A DNA stretch of 64,000 bases from Comamonas antarctica (lineage in GTDB: Bacteria > Pseudomonadota > Gammaproteobacteria > Burkholderiales > Burkholderiaceae_C): positions 124,001 to 188,000 of the forward strand of contig NZ_CP054841.1 of NCBI RefSeq assembly GCF_013363755.1, written 5' to 3'. Below the pieces are notes generated by a model, which was not told the DNA's origin, did not search any database, and saw only the letters and a program-made list of their open reading frames with translations. Of this stretch, positions 1 through 8,665 are shown piece after piece. The position numbers and the translations under genes are program-made. Every line of letters starts with the position of its first letter. Positions within the stretch are counted from its first letter, which is position 1.

Positions 1-92
1 ATGCAGCCGCAGTGTTTCCAAAACCCGAACAATCAAGGCCTGGACCCCATGTCAGAATTCGTTACCCGCTGACCACCAACCCAGGAGAGCCC

Positions 93-1007
93 ATGGATCA
101 GATACAAGCCATGCGCACCTTCGCGCGCGTGGTCGAGGCCGGCACCTTCACGCATGCAGCCGATTCGCTGCAGCTGCCCAAGGCCACCGTCACCAAGCAT
201 GTGCAGGCGCTCGAGGAGCGGCTGCGCGTGAAGCTGCTCAACCGCACCACGCGCCGCGTCACCGTCACCACCGACGGCGCGGCGTACTACGACCGCGCCG
301 TGCGCCTGCTCGCCGATTTCGACGACATGGAGGCCAGCATGACGCAGGCCCGCGCCACGCCGCGCGGTCGCCTGCGCGTCGATGTCGGCACCTCGGTGGC
401 GCGCCTGCTGATCATTCCGCAGCTGGCCGACTTCCAGCAGCGCTATCCCGAGATCCAGATCGACCTGGGCGTGACCGACCGCACCATCGACCTGATCGGC
501 GACAACGTCGACTGCGTGATCCGCGGCGGCGAGCTCAGCGACCAGTCGCTGGTGGCGCGGCGCATCGCCAACCTGGAGTTCATCACCGTCGCCACGCCCG
601 ACTATCTCGCGCGCCATGGCACGCCCGCGCACCCGCTGGAGCTGGAATCGGGCCACCGCATCGTGACCTATTTCTCGCCGGTCTCGCAGCGCCGCTATCC
701 GCTCGAGTTCCACCGCGATGGCGAAGTGATCGAGGTCGCCAACAACGCGCATCTCACGGTGAATGAAAGCAACGCCTATGTGCTGTCGGTCGTGGCCGGC
801 CAGGGCATCGGCCAGATCACCACCTTGCAGGCGCAGCAGCACCTCGAGCGCGGCGAGCTGGTGGCGCTGCTGCCCGACTGGCCGCAGCCGCCGCTGCCGG
901 TGTATGTGGTGTACCCGCCCAACCGCCACCTGAGCGCCAAGGTGCGCGCCTTCGTCGACTGGGCTGCCGAGCTGTTTGCCAGGCACCCGCTGCTGCAGCG
1001 CGGGTGA
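93..1007 (+). CDS. LysR family transcriptional regulator
   Basis: DNA-binding regulator of 304 residues, the usual LysR size. The N-terminal winged helix-turn-helix spans about residues 1-60 (helix segment AADSLQLPKATVTKHV). The rest is the two-lobed effector-binding domain, with a family-typical GQGIGQ segment near the C-terminal third. I chose the ATG at 93 because an AGGAGAG ribosome site lies directly upstream and the protein then begins in the normal LysR way (MDQIQAMRTF); an in-frame ATG at 12 would add 27 unrelated residues. It points toward, and converges with, the secreted amide hydrolase on the other strand, so its target is not obvious from context. The role as a one-component regulator is firm; ligand and regulon are unknown. 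Confidence 0.93.
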   Translation: MDQIQAMRTFARVVEAGTFTHAADSLQLPKATVTKHVQALEERLRVKLLNRTTRRVTVTTDGAAYYDRAVRLLADFDDMEASMTQARATPRGRLRVDVGTSVARLLIIPQLADFQQRYPEIQIDLGVTDRTIDLIGDNVDCVIRGGELSDQSLVARRIANLEFITVATPDYLARHGTPAHPLELESGHRIVTYFSPVSQRRYPLEFHRDGEVIEVANNAHLTVNESNAYVLSVVAGQGIGQITTLQAQQHLERGELVALLPDWPQPPLPVYVVYPPNRHLSAKVRAFVDWAAELFARHPLLQRG

Positions 1008-1025
1008 GCGGCGCGTGGCAGCGGC

Positions 1026-2099
1026 CTAGCCGGGCAGGCCCAGAAACCGGAAGGGTTCGGCCGGCTGGAATGCCGGCGTGGCATTGCCGGCGTAGGGGTG
1101 GTCCTGGTTCGGGCCGAGATCGAGCTTGAGCACCCGGCCGCGCTCGGCGCTGAAATCCAGCGCCTTGAGATCGACCCAGAAGGTATTGGGCGTGAGCGCC
1201 GACTCGAAGAAATACAGTTGGCGCTGGTGATCGAACACCGTGCGCCAGCGCGTCGAGGAAATATTCGGTTCGTCCGGCGTGCTGATGCCGTAGGGCACCG
1301 AGACATTGCGGATCACGCTGAAGACACTGGCCAGCGCCTTGTTCGGATCGGGGTCCTTGGGCACGGCGTTGACATAGAACGCGGCGCGCGCAAAGCGGTC
1401 GGCGGCGCGGTTGGTGCCCGGCAGCATGGTGGTGCCGCCGATCTGCTGCCAATAGGCATTGAGCGCCAGCTGCTGCTCGAAATGCGGCGAATTGGTCATG
1501 ACCTGGTAGCTGCGGCTGTGGTGAATGACCTGCCGGCCGCCGATGTACTCGACGATCGCGCTGTCGCCGCCCGCATCCGACATCGACAGGTGCAGCGTGG
1601 TCAGGCGCCTCTCGCCAGGCACGTTGTCGGTGACCAGCGTGAACGGCTCGAGTTGCAGCGCGGCCACGGCCTCGGCCACGCTGGCAAAGTTGTCGAGCAC
1701 ATACTGCGCCCAGGCGGCAATGGTCAGGCCCGGCTTGCTGTTGGCATCGAAACGCGGGTATTCGGACTCGGCCAGCCACAGCAGATTGGCGTGCAGCCCG
1801 GCCTCGTTCACGCCATCGGTGGTCGAGACGTCATAGCCCGAGGTGACGAGACTGCCATAGCGCGAGGTCCAGCGCAGCGAATTCGGACCCGCCTCGCCGC
1901 TGCGCTGCATGCCGCGCGGCAGCACCCAGAGATTGCTGGTGATGTCGCTTTTCCAATCCATCGAGCGCGCCGTGATGACCTGGCCTGCGGCGCCGTGGTA
2001 GACGACACGCGTGCAGGCCCAGGCCGCGGGCAGCATGCACGCCGCCGCCAGGCCGGCAAGCAGGCAGCGCGAGAGGAATCCGGGAGATGGCTGGTGCAT
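1026..2099 (-). CDS. Secreted choloylglycine hydrolase / penicillin V acylase family protein (Ntn hydrolase)
   Basis: Linear-amide C-N hydrolase of the Ntn superfamily, 357 residues, probably periplasmic. Residues 1-28 form a signal peptide (hydrophobic LLAGLAAACMLPAAWA). The next residue, Cys29 in ACTRVV, sits where this family has its N-terminal catalytic cysteine, freed by processing. A following ARSMDW segment matches the conserved Arg/Asp region of bile-salt hydrolases and penicillin V acylases. The start at 2099 is supported by an AGGAGG site just upstream. The family cleaves conjugated bile salts, penicillin V or N-acyl homoserine lactones; a free-living betaproteobacterium makes the last plausible, but the substrate cannot be told from sequence. 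It is followed on the same strand by nothing obviously related. Confidence 0.88.
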   Translation of the reverse strand: MHQPSPGFLSRCLLAGLAAACMLPAAWACTRVVYHGAAGQVITARSMDWKSDITSNLWVLPRGMQRSGEAGPNSLRWTSRYGSLVTSGYDVSTTDGVNEAGLHANLLWLAESEYPRFDANSKPGLTIAAWAQYVLDNFASVAEAVAALQLEPFTLVTDNVPGERRLTTLHLSMSDAGGDSAIVEYIGGRQVIHHSRSYQVMTNSPHFEQQLALNAYWQQIGGTTMLPGTNRAADRFARAAFYVNAVPKDPDPNKALASVFSVIRNVSVPYGISTPDEPNISSTRWRTVFDHQRQLYFFESALTPNTFWVDLKALDFSAERGRVLKLDLGPNQDHPYAGNATPAFQPAEPFRFLGLPG

Positions 2100-2152
2100 C
2101 GTGCCTCCTGCAAAATGGGCGGGAGCGCACCCCGCGGGCAAAGCGCCGGCGC

Positions 2153-2551
2153 TCAATCCAGGCCGCTGATCTTCCAGGCGCCATTGGCCTGCTGGCAGAA
2201 CCAGATCTTCCAGCTTTCATGCGCCGCGCGCTGCTGGACCTGCGACGACAGCAGGCGGCAGCGCCCGGCCGACCGGGTCTCGGTGGCCGGGCCCGGTGTC
2301 AGCAGCACCTTGACCGGCTGGCCGCCCGAAGCCGCGCTGCTGGTCCATTCGTGCGCGACATCGGGCTGGCCGGTGTTGAGGGTCTGGGCAATGAAGGCCT
2401 TGAACGCAGCCGCATCCTTGGCCGGAATGTGCAGCAGCACCGAATCGTTGCGGCGCCCCAGCGGCAGCAACTGCGCGGAGGCCGGCAGCGCCAGCGAGAG
2501 CACGGCAAGCCAGGCCGCAGCCTGGAAAAGAGGCGATTTCATGGGCGACAT
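2153..2551 (-). CDS. Small exported protein of unknown function
   Basis: A 132-residue protein I cannot assign with confidence. Residues 4-24 form a clear signal peptide ending in PASA. The mature part contains two cysteines (CRLL and WFCQQ). Its C-terminal pattern, a cysteine-bearing strand followed by QQANGAWKI, loosely resembles the tail of 17-kDa surface-antigen-like proteins, but this is only an impression. The start at 2551 has a GGTGG stretch just upstream; a second ATG nine bases downstream (2542) is equally possible. It lies 40 bp after the transglutaminase gene on the same strand, and they may be cotranscribed. Confidence 0.7.
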   Translation of the reverse strand: MSPMKSPLFQAAAWLAVLSLALPASAQLLPLGRRNDSVLLHIPAKDAAAFKAFIAQTLNTGQPDVAHEWTSSAASGGQPVKVLLTPGPATETRSAGRCRLLSSQVQQRAAHESWKIWFCQQANGAWKISGLD

Positions 2552-2591
2552 GGGACCACCATAGCGGCAAATCCCGCGCTTGGATAGGCCC

Positions 2592-3455
2592 TTAAGCCGT
2601 AGACAGCGCCGAGGCCGTGTGCACCGGCATCTGCCAGCCCTTCGCCGGATCTTCCCCCGCAACGACATGGATGCGCGGCTGGTCGCTGTAGACGCTGCCG
2701 AAGATCGTCGCAAACGCCACATCGGCGGCATCGCGGCCGGTGGCCAGGCGCATGATGCCCATGGGAATCGCCGTGCCCGACGGATCGAACAGGTACCAGC
2801 GGTGGCCCAGATAGACCTCGACATAGGCGTGGAAGTCGGGCGGGCCCATGCTCGGGTCGGCGCCATAGTCGGTGCCGGTGGCAAAGCGCGCGGGCAGGTT
2901 GACGGCGCGGCACAGCGCGATCATCAGATGCGCGAAGTCGCGGCACACGCCCACGCGCTCGACCAGCGTGTCGACGGCCGAGGTGGTGCCGGTGGAACTG
3001 TTGGAGCGGAACGTCACGTGCTGCTGCACCCAATCGCAGATCGCCTGCGCGCGTGCATAGCCCTTGGGCAGGTGGCCAAACAGCCCGCCGGCGAAGTTGT
3101 AGAGCCGGTCGGACTGGCAATAACGGCTGGGGTAGATATACGGCAGCACATCGAGCGGCAGTTCGCACACCGGCACTTCGTCGATCTGCGCCGGATCGGC
3201 CACATGGTGGGTGATTTCGACACTGGCGGCATAGTTGACCTTGAGCGGGCCGGGGTTGGCACTCAGGCGCAGGCAGCGCTGGTCCATGGCGGGACTTTCC
3301 TGCAGCGTCCAGGAGGCGTCGGACTGGCTGATCACCAGCCGCTCGTCGGACACGGTCTGCTGCGGCGTGTGCGCCGCGTGGATGAAGAAGAAGAAATCGG
3401 CGCCTGGTGCAAGCACCGTATAGGACAACTCGATCTGGAGTTGAAGTCGGATCAT
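2592..3455 (-). CDS. Transglutaminase-like cysteine peptidase/transferase
   Basis: A 287-residue protein of the bacterial transglutaminase-like superfamily. The N-terminal beta-rich part (about 1-150) is the domain commonly paired with the core. The core has the catalytic triad: Cys in GVCRDFAHL, His in DFHAYVEV and Asp in LFDPSG. Length and order are typical of the family whose members act as proteases, peptide N-glycanases or cross-linkers; no signal peptide is visible, so it is probably cytoplasmic. The ATG at 3455 starts the protein with MIRLQLQIELSYTV, the usual start; upstream in-frame codons lead into non-homologous sequence. Substrate unknown. Confidence 0.88.
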   Translation of the reverse strand: MIRLQLQIELSYTVLAPGADFFFFIHAAHTPQQTVSDERLVISQSDASWTLQESPAMDQRCLRLSANPGPLKVNYAASVEITHHVADPAQIDEVPVCELPLDVLPYIYPSRYCQSDRLYNFAGGLFGHLPKGYARAQAICDWVQQHVTFRSNSSTGTTSAVDTLVERVGVCRDFAHLMIALCRAVNLPARFATGTDYGADPSMGPPDFHAYVEVYLGHRWYLFDPSGTAIPMGIMRLATGRDAADVAFATIFGSVYSDQPRIHVVAGEDPAKGWQMPVHTASALSTA

Positions 3456-3687
3456 CGTGGTTTGAACTACAAAAGCTGGGCCGGGTGACGGAAGGTGGTC
3501 TGCGCCGCGCAGGCCGATCTCCTCCGGGCCTGTGCGCCTGAGCCAGTATGCGGCGCGCCCCTGCGCATGGATGTCAGCAAACACCACCTGTTCCAGTCCG
3601 CTCCTGTAGCCATCCTGGCGCGCCGCGCCATGCCAGCGGGCAGCCCGCCGCGCTGCGGTCGCCCGCCTGGCCTACGACCCGCGGGGC

Positions 3688-4563
3688 TCAGGGGCGCTCG
3701 CCCAGGGCCTCGAGTTCCGCGCGCATGTCCTGCACCAGGCGCTGCAGCGCGGGCGCATCGAGCAGGCTGCTCATGCCCACCGCCACCACCGTGTGCGTGA
3801 GCTGGCGGCGCGCATTGAACACCGGCAGCGCGACCACGGTGAGGCCGCGCACGAAATGGTCGCGGTCGAGCGCCCAGCCCTCGCGCCGCGCCAGCTCGAC
3901 CTCGTTGCGCCAGGTGGCAAAGCCCGGTGCAGCGTCCCAGGGAATGGCGGCGTAGACCTTCTTGAGCTGCGCCGCGCTCGCCTCCATCTGCGCTGCGATC
4001 AGCCGGCCCGTGGCGCTGACCAGGCTCGAGAACTGGCTGCCGACATCGGTGTGCAGCCGAAACGGCTGGCTTGATTTCGACAGCGCCAGCACCACCACGC
4101 TCTGGTGCTGCGTGACCTCGACGCCCATGGCCGTGACGCCATGCCCGGCCGCCAGCCGGTCGAGCGCCGGCTGCACGCGCGCCGCGAAGCTGCCTCCTTC
4201 GAGCACGCTGCGCGCCAGGCTGATCATGCCCGCGGCCAGCGTATAGCGCTTGCTCGCGGGATCGATCTGCACCAGGTCCTCGCTGACCAGCACGCGCAGG
4301 ATGTGCAGGCAGGTGCTGGGCACCAGCGCCAGCTGGTCGGCAATGGCCTTCACCCCCAGCCCTTGCTGGGTCTCGCCCAGCAGCCGCAGGATGGCAATCG
4401 AGCGGCTGACGGCGGGAACGGGGCGCACGCGCACGGTTTTGGGGGCGGAACGGGTTGCAACGGCCATGGAACGGGATTTCGGGCGGCGGGTGGGCAAGGA
4501 GCCGTCCAGCTTACCCGATGCCGCGCCGTCCAGGCCGCGCCAAACCAGATCCAGTGTGTTCAT
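3688..4563 (-). CDS. IclR family transcriptional regulator
   Basis: One-component regulator with an N-terminal winged helix (VSRSIAILRLLGE and IADQLALVPSTCLHILRVL) and a C-terminal GAF-like ligand domain. The ATG at 4563 overlaps the stop codon of the thioesterase gene (ATGA) and has a GAAGGTG ribosome site eight bases upstream, giving 291 residues; an internal ATG at 4467 would give 259 residues, nearer the family norm but without a visible ribosome site. It is the last gene of a minus-strand operon running from the acyl-CoA ligase, so it probably regulates that operon and itself. The inducing acid is unknown. Confidence 0.9.
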   Translation of the reverse strand: MNTLDLVWRGLDGAASGKLDGSLPTRRPKSRSMAVATRSAPKTVRVRPVPAVSRSIAILRLLGETQQGLGVKAIADQLALVPSTCLHILRVLVSEDLVQIDPASKRYTLAAGMISLARSVLEGGSFAARVQPALDRLAAGHGVTAMGVEVTQHQSVVVLALSKSSQPFRLHTDVGSQFSSLVSATGRLIAAQMEASAAQLKKVYAAIPWDAAPGFATWRNEVELARREGWALDRDHFVRGLTVVALPVFNARRQLTHTVVAVGMSSLLDAPALQRLVQDMRAELEALGERP

Positions 4564-4955
4564 GGCGGCTGCACCTTCATGATGGCCTGCGCCTGCAGCA
4601 CCGGCGCCTCCTCCACCGTGGCCAGCCCCTGCAGGAACAGCAGGCTGCGCGTGCGCTGCGTGACGCGGGCGCGCACGACGACAAAGCCGCCCTCGGCCAC
4701 GCTGGCCAGGAACTGGCTGTCGAGCTGCAGCGTGAGGCAGGGCTGGCGCTGCAGCGCCTGCCAGGCGACGGTGCTGAGGGCATGGTCCACCAGGGTGAGC
4801 AAGGCGCCGCCATGCAGCACGCCCGCGGGGTTCAGATGCTGGCGCTGCACCTGCAGCCCATAGGCCCAGCCGCCCTCCTCGCGGCGCGTCCACAGCGGGC
4901 CCGCCAGTCCCATGAAGCCGGGGAGCGTGTGGGGTTTCCAGTCAGTGGCGTGCAT
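4560..4955 (-). CDS. PaaI-type hotdog thioesterase
   Basis: A 131-residue single-domain hotdog thioesterase that would hydrolyse an acyl-CoA. The diagnostic segment is HGGALLTLVDHAL, in which the HGG and the acidic Asp belong to the active-site helix of the PaaI family. The ATG at 4955 is preceded by CCAGGAA. It sits in the CoA-ester operon between the Bug receptor and the IclR gene and is translationally coupled to the latter by an ATGA overlap. It may release a dead-end CoA ester or recycle CoA; the precise acyl group is not predictable. Confidence 0.88.
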   Translation of the reverse strand: MHATDWKPHTLPGFMGLAGPLWTRREEGGWAYGLQVQRQHLNPAGVLHGGALLTLVDHALSTVAWQALQRQPCLTLQLDSQFLASVAEGGFVVVRARVTQRTRSLLFLQGLATVEEAPVLQAQAIMKVQPP

Positions 4956-5003
4956 GGTCTGATTCCTGGCGTCGTGGTCGGCGTCTTGCGGCGCGGTGAA
5001 ATA

Positions 5004-5097
5004 CGGTCGTGCGGAGCCTGTCTGGGCGACCGCGTCGAAGGATGGGCGGTGAGCCACGTTCGTCCCGAGCCTGTCTGGCCGACCCCGTGGAAGGATG
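5004..5097. repeat. Two copies of an extended REP-like repeat
   Basis: Two 41-bp copies lie back to back at about 5004-5044 and 5057-5097 in the gap between the Bug gene and the thioesterase. Each has the window-wide core (GAGCCTGTC ... GAAGGATG), interrupted by a 13-base insert of the form TGGSCGACCSCGT. The insert is shared by both copies, so it was probably present before they duplicated. No gene is disrupted. Confidence 0.6.
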
Positions 5098-5139
5098 AAC
5101 GGCCTTCGGTCCAGAGTGCCGACACCGCGAAACCGCGCC

Positions 5140-6102
5140 TCAATCCGCCTTCAACCCCGCCGTCGCAATCACCCCCTGCCACTTCTGGCGCTCGCTCCGG
5201 CCGAAGGTCTGCAGCCATTCGGGCGTGCCGCCCGCGGGCTCGAAGCCCAGCTCCAGCAGGCGCTGGCGCGTCTCGGGGCGCTGCAAGGCCTTGTTGAAGG
5301 CCGCATTGAGCGTCTGCACGACCTGCGTCGGCGTGCCCTTGGGGGCATACAGCGCGTTCCAGGCAATCACATCGAAGTCGGGGTAGCCCTGCTCGGCAAT
5401 CGAGGGCACGCCCGGCACCAGCGGGCTGGGTTGCTTCGAGGTCACGGCAAGCGCGCGCAGCTTGCCCGACTGCAGGTGCGGGCGCAGGCTGGTGGGGGTG
5501 TCGACAATGGCCGCGAGCTGGCCGCCGATCAGGTCGGTGATGGCAATGCTCGCGCCCTTGTAGGGCACGCCGAACAGCGGCACGGCCGAGCGCTCCTTGA
5601 GCAACTCCACCACCAGGCGCGCACTGGTGCTCGGCAGCGCGATGTCGGCGCCGCGCGGCGCGGCCTTGACCTTGTCGACCAGTTGCCGCGCGCTGGTCAG
5701 CGGCGAGTTGCTGGCCACGGCCAGCACCATCGGGAAGGTGCCGACCATCACCACCGGCTCGAAGTCGCTGCCGGCGTTGAAGGGGATCTTGCTGTAGAGA
5801 AACTCGTTGAGCACATGGGTGGCGTTGGTGCCCATGGTCAGCGTATAGCCGTCGGGATGGGCCTTGGCCGTGGCCTCGGTGCCCACATTGCCGCCCGCGC
5901 CGGGACGGTTGTCGATGATGATCGGCTGGCCCAGGTCGCGTGCGATCTGGTCGGCGAGATAACGCGTGGCGATGTCGGTGCCCTGCCCCGCGGGGTAGGC
6001 CACGATGATCTTGATCGGCTTGTTCGGGTAGCCCTGCGCCTGCAATGCCGGCGCGGCAAGCAGGCCCAGTGCGGCGGCCAGCCCCAGTGCTGCGAATTTC
6101 AT
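5140..6102 (-). CDS. Bug/TctC family tripartite tricarboxylate receptor protein
   Basis: Periplasmic binding protein of 320 residues with a Sec signal peptide (residues 1-22, ending LQAQ). Bug-family hallmarks are present: YPNKPIKIIVAYPAGQGTDI at the mature N-terminus, IIIDNRPGAGG, HPDGYTL and the PYKG carboxylate-binding segment. These receptors bind small carboxylates with high affinity. No TctA or TctB membrane gene is nearby, so it is an orphan receptor that must share a transporter or act in sensing. The start has AGGAGAC upstream. It lies between the CoA-transferase and thioesterase genes in one operon, which suggests it binds the acid that the neighbouring enzymes activate. Confidence 0.93.
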   Translation of the reverse strand: MKFAALGLAAALGLLAAPALQAQGYPNKPIKIIVAYPAGQGTDIATRYLADQIARDLGQPIIIDNRPGAGGNVGTEATAKAHPDGYTLTMGTNATHVLNEFLYSKIPFNAGSDFEPVVMVGTFPMVLAVASNSPLTSARQLVDKVKAAPRGADIALPSTSARLVVELLKERSAVPLFGVPYKGASIAITDLIGGQLAAIVDTPTSLRPHLQSGKLRALAVTSKQPSPLVPGVPSIAEQGYPDFDVIAWNALYAPKGTPTQVVQTLNAAFNKALQRPETRQRLLELGFEPAGGTPEWLQTFGRSERQKWQGVIATAGLKAD

Positions 6103-6183
6103 GGTTTGTCTCCTTGTGCTGCCAACTGCTTATGGCCGCCCCAGGACTTGCACGGCCCGGAGGCGGAACTTGTTGTTCGTGGA

Positions 6184-7401
6184 TCAAGGGTGGGTGGTGG
6201 TCGCGCCCTCCTGCATTCTGGTCGGCGCCGCGCCCGGCGGGCATTGCGCCAAACCCGCAGCCGCGGCGCTTAGCCGCGCGAGGATCGCGGCGCGGTCCTG
6301 GTCCAGCGCGGGCGGCGCCGCGCCCGGGCACGCGGGCGTGCCCATGAGCCGCACCGGCGAGCGGATGCCGGTGTAGTTGCCGCGCCGCAGCAGCAGCTGG
6401 CGGTGGCGGGTGTGCGGATGATCGAGCGCCGTGGCCACGCTGTTGACGGCCGCGGCCGGCACGCCGACCTGCATCAGCGCATCGGCCCAAACCTGCGCGG
6501 GCCGCGCGGCAATGGCCGCTTCGATGGCCGCATACAGCGCCGCGCGGTGCTGCAGGCGCTGCGCGTTGTGGGCGAAACGCGCGTCGCGGCCGAGTTCGGG
6601 CTGGCCGATGGCCTGGCAAAAGCGCGTGAACTGGGCGTCGTTGAGGATGCCGATGAACAGCGCGCCGTCCGCCGCCTGGAACTTGTCGTAGGGCACGATG
6701 TTCGGGTGCGCGCTGCCCAGCGGCGCGGGCAGCTCGCCCGAGCTGAGCCAGTTGGCGCCATGCGGCAGCAGCAGGCTGATGGCGGTGTCGTAGAGCGTGG
6801 CTTCGACGCGCTGGCCCAGGCCGTCGCGCGCGCGCGCCTGCAAGGCCATCAGGATGCCCGACAGCGCGACGTAGCCGGTCAGATGATCGACCACCGGAAT
6901 GCCGACCTTGGTCGCGCCGCTGTCGGCGCTGCCGTTGACGCTCATGATGCCGCAGGCCGCCTGCAGCACCGCGTCGTAGCCCGGCAGGCCGCCCAGCGGG
7001 CCGTCGGCGCCGAAGCCGCTGATGCTGCACAGCACCAGCCGCGGATAGCGCACCGCCAGCACCTCTTCGTAGCCCAGGCCCCAGCGCTCGAGGGTGCCGG
7101 GCACGAAGTTCTCGACCAGCACATCGGCGTCGGCCAGCAGGCCGTGCAGCAATTGCTGGCCCTCGGGCGCCGACAGATCGAGCGCGATCGATTGCTTGCC
7201 GCGGTTGAGCGCCTCGAAATACGCCGGCTGCTGGCTCGGCGCGTAGGGCGGACCGAGCCGGCGCGTCTCGTCGCCTGTGGGCGGCTCGATCTTCGTCACC
7301 TCGGCGCCATGGTCGGCGAGGATCTGCGTGCACAGGGGCCCGGCCAGGACCCGTGTCAGGTCCACGACCTTCAGTCCCTGCAGGGCGCCTGCGCGTGCCA
7401 T
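6184..7401 (-). CDS. Class III (CaiB/BaiF) CoA-transferase
   Basis: Cytoplasmic enzyme of 405 residues that moves CoA between carboxylic acids through an aspartyl-CoA intermediate. The N-terminus (GLKVVDLTRVLAGPLCTQIL, then AEVTKIEP) and LVENFVPG are class III signatures. Asp172, in PVVDHLTG, occupies the position of the catalytic aspartate of formyl-CoA transferase. It starts only 3 bp after the stop of the two-hotdog dehydratase, so the two are surely cotranscribed. This pairing is known from pathways for itaconate, mesaconate, citramalate and related branched dicarboxylates, which makes such a C5 acid a reasonable but unproven substrate. Confidence 0.93.
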   Translation of the reverse strand: MARAGALQGLKVVDLTRVLAGPLCTQILADHGAEVTKIEPPTGDETRRLGPPYAPSQQPAYFEALNRGKQSIALDLSAPEGQQLLHGLLADADVLVENFVPGTLERWGLGYEEVLAVRYPRLVLCSISGFGADGPLGGLPGYDAVLQAACGIMSVNGSADSGATKVGIPVVDHLTGYVALSGILMALQARARDGLGQRVEATLYDTAISLLLPHGANWLSSGELPAPLGSAHPNIVPYDKFQAADGALFIGILNDAQFTRFCQAIGQPELGRDARFAHNAQRLQHRAALYAAIEAAIAARPAQVWADALMQVGVPAAAVNSVATALDHPHTRHRQLLLRRGNYTGIRSPVRLMGTPACPGAAPPALDQDRAAILARLSAAAAGLAQCPPGAAPTRMQEGATTTHP

Positions 7402-7404
7402 GGC

Positions 7405-8547
7405 TCAGGCTCCGCGGCTGGGCAGGACCACCGTGCCGCTGCCGACCACCGACAGCTCGTTGTCCTGGTTGTGCGCGATCTGCTCGATGTCCACCAGATG
7501 CCGGCCGTCCTGCTGGTACTTGCGCACCACCTTGCCGCTGATGAACACCATGTCGCCCTCGGGATTGTGGCGCCGGATCTTGCAGCTGGCCTTGTGCAGG
7601 AAGCCGCTGTCGCCCATCCAGTTGGTGAGGTGGTGGGTGAGCCAGGACGTGCGCTCCGGCCCGTAGTCATAGGCGCCGGGCGCGCCGACTTCGAGCGCGA
7701 AGTCCTCTTCCCAGTGCACGCGCTCGGGCACGTCGGGAATGCCGAAGCGGTTCTTGATGCCCACGCCCGGGTGCGCGTCGATCAGCTGCCAGGCGAGCTT
7801 GTTGGCGCGGATGTAGAGGCCGCCCCAGCCCTGCGCATAGGCAATGAAGCCGGTGACGGTCATCGGGCCCTTGAACATGGTGGGCAGCGCCTCGCCCTCC
7901 TGCACATCCTCCCAGTAGCGTGGCACGGCGCCGCGCACTTCCTCGTTGCGATACAGCTCGAAGGCCGCGGCGAGTTCCTCGTCGGTATAGCGGCGCGGGC
8001 CGCGCTCGCGCGCCGCCTCGTACTTGGTGCCGACTTCGCGCGCATGGTCGCGCTCGGTGCGAAAGCACCAGCTGTCGGCCTCGGCCACCTTGTCGCCGTC
8101 CTGATTGAAGAAGTCGACGTGGTAGATCTGCTGCACCGCGCGGCCGGCGAAACCGGTCTGCTTCTCGACCAGGTCCTTGAGATAGGCCTCGGTGTGGATC
8201 TCGTCGTTGCGGCGCACCGGCTTGTGCCAGGTCCAGTCGGCGCCCGACCACATCGCATGCACGCCGGGCAGGCCGCCGACATAGCCCGAGACGATGCGGC
8301 TGGTCGAGAACAGGAAGCTGGGCAGCGCGACGATGCCGCCGTAATGCGACTTGGCGGCGTACGCGGGATCGCACCACAGCGGGTTGTCGTCGCCGATGCC
8401 ATGCGCGTAATGGCGGATGTTGTCGCGCGTGGCCTCATGGCACCAGGGCTCGACGGTGTGGCCGATCTTCACGCCGATGCGCTGGCGCAGCTCGTCCAGT
8501 CCGCTTTCGGTGATCTTGGGGAAACTGCGCTGTACTTTCATGTCCAT
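7405..8547 (-). CDS. Two-domain MaoC/FAS1-like acyl-CoA dehydratase
   Basis: A 380-residue protein with an N-terminal FAS1-like dehydratase hotdog (about residues 30-180) and a C-terminal MaoC-like hotdog (about 210-375). The N-terminal half contains HYAHGIGDDNPLW, the conserved helix of this dehydratase class with the D-x-N-P-L-W motif. The protein would hydrate or dehydrate a CoA thioester, and relatives include mesaconyl-CoA and itaconyl-CoA hydratases. It sits directly upstream of the class III CoA-transferase and downstream of an acyl-CoA ligase, consistent with serial activation and hydration of one acid. Substrate is inferred only from neighbours. Confidence 0.87.
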   Translation of the reverse strand: MDMKVQRSFPKITESGLDELRQRIGVKIGHTVEPWCHEATRDNIRHYAHGIGDDNPLWCDPAYAAKSHYGGIVALPSFLFSTSRIVSGYVGGLPGVHAMWSGADWTWHKPVRRNDEIHTEAYLKDLVEKQTGFAGRAVQQIYHVDFFNQDGDKVAEADSWCFRTERDHAREVGTKYEAARERGPRRYTDEELAAAFELYRNEEVRGAVPRYWEDVQEGEALPTMFKGPMTVTGFIAYAQGWGGLYIRANKLAWQLIDAHPGVGIKNRFGIPDVPERVHWEEDFALEVGAPGAYDYGPERTSWLTHHLTNWMGDSGFLHKASCKIRRHNPEGDMVFISGKVVRKYQQDGRHLVDIEQIAHNQDNELSVVGSGTVVLPSRGA

Positions 8548-8596
8548 GGTGACGACTCCTGGTTGAGAAACGGGAAGGGGAAAACGGGGTGGGCGG

Positions 8597-8665
8597 CGCT
8601 TCGACCGGGCCGCGCAGGCAAGCTCAGGGCGAACGGTGGGGCTTAGGCAGGCTCGGGGCGAACGG
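8597..8665. repeat. Two inverted-orientation REP-like repeats, one inside a gene end
   Basis: On the minus strand the region reads CGTTCGCCCTGAGC, a short insert, then TCGAAGCG (8597-8636), preceded by a second copy CGTTCGCCCCGAGCCTGCC (8644-8665). The second copy supplies the last codons (RPEPA) and the stop of the acyl-CoA ligase gene. The rest of the 95-bp gap to the next gene holds nothing else. Confidence 0.6.
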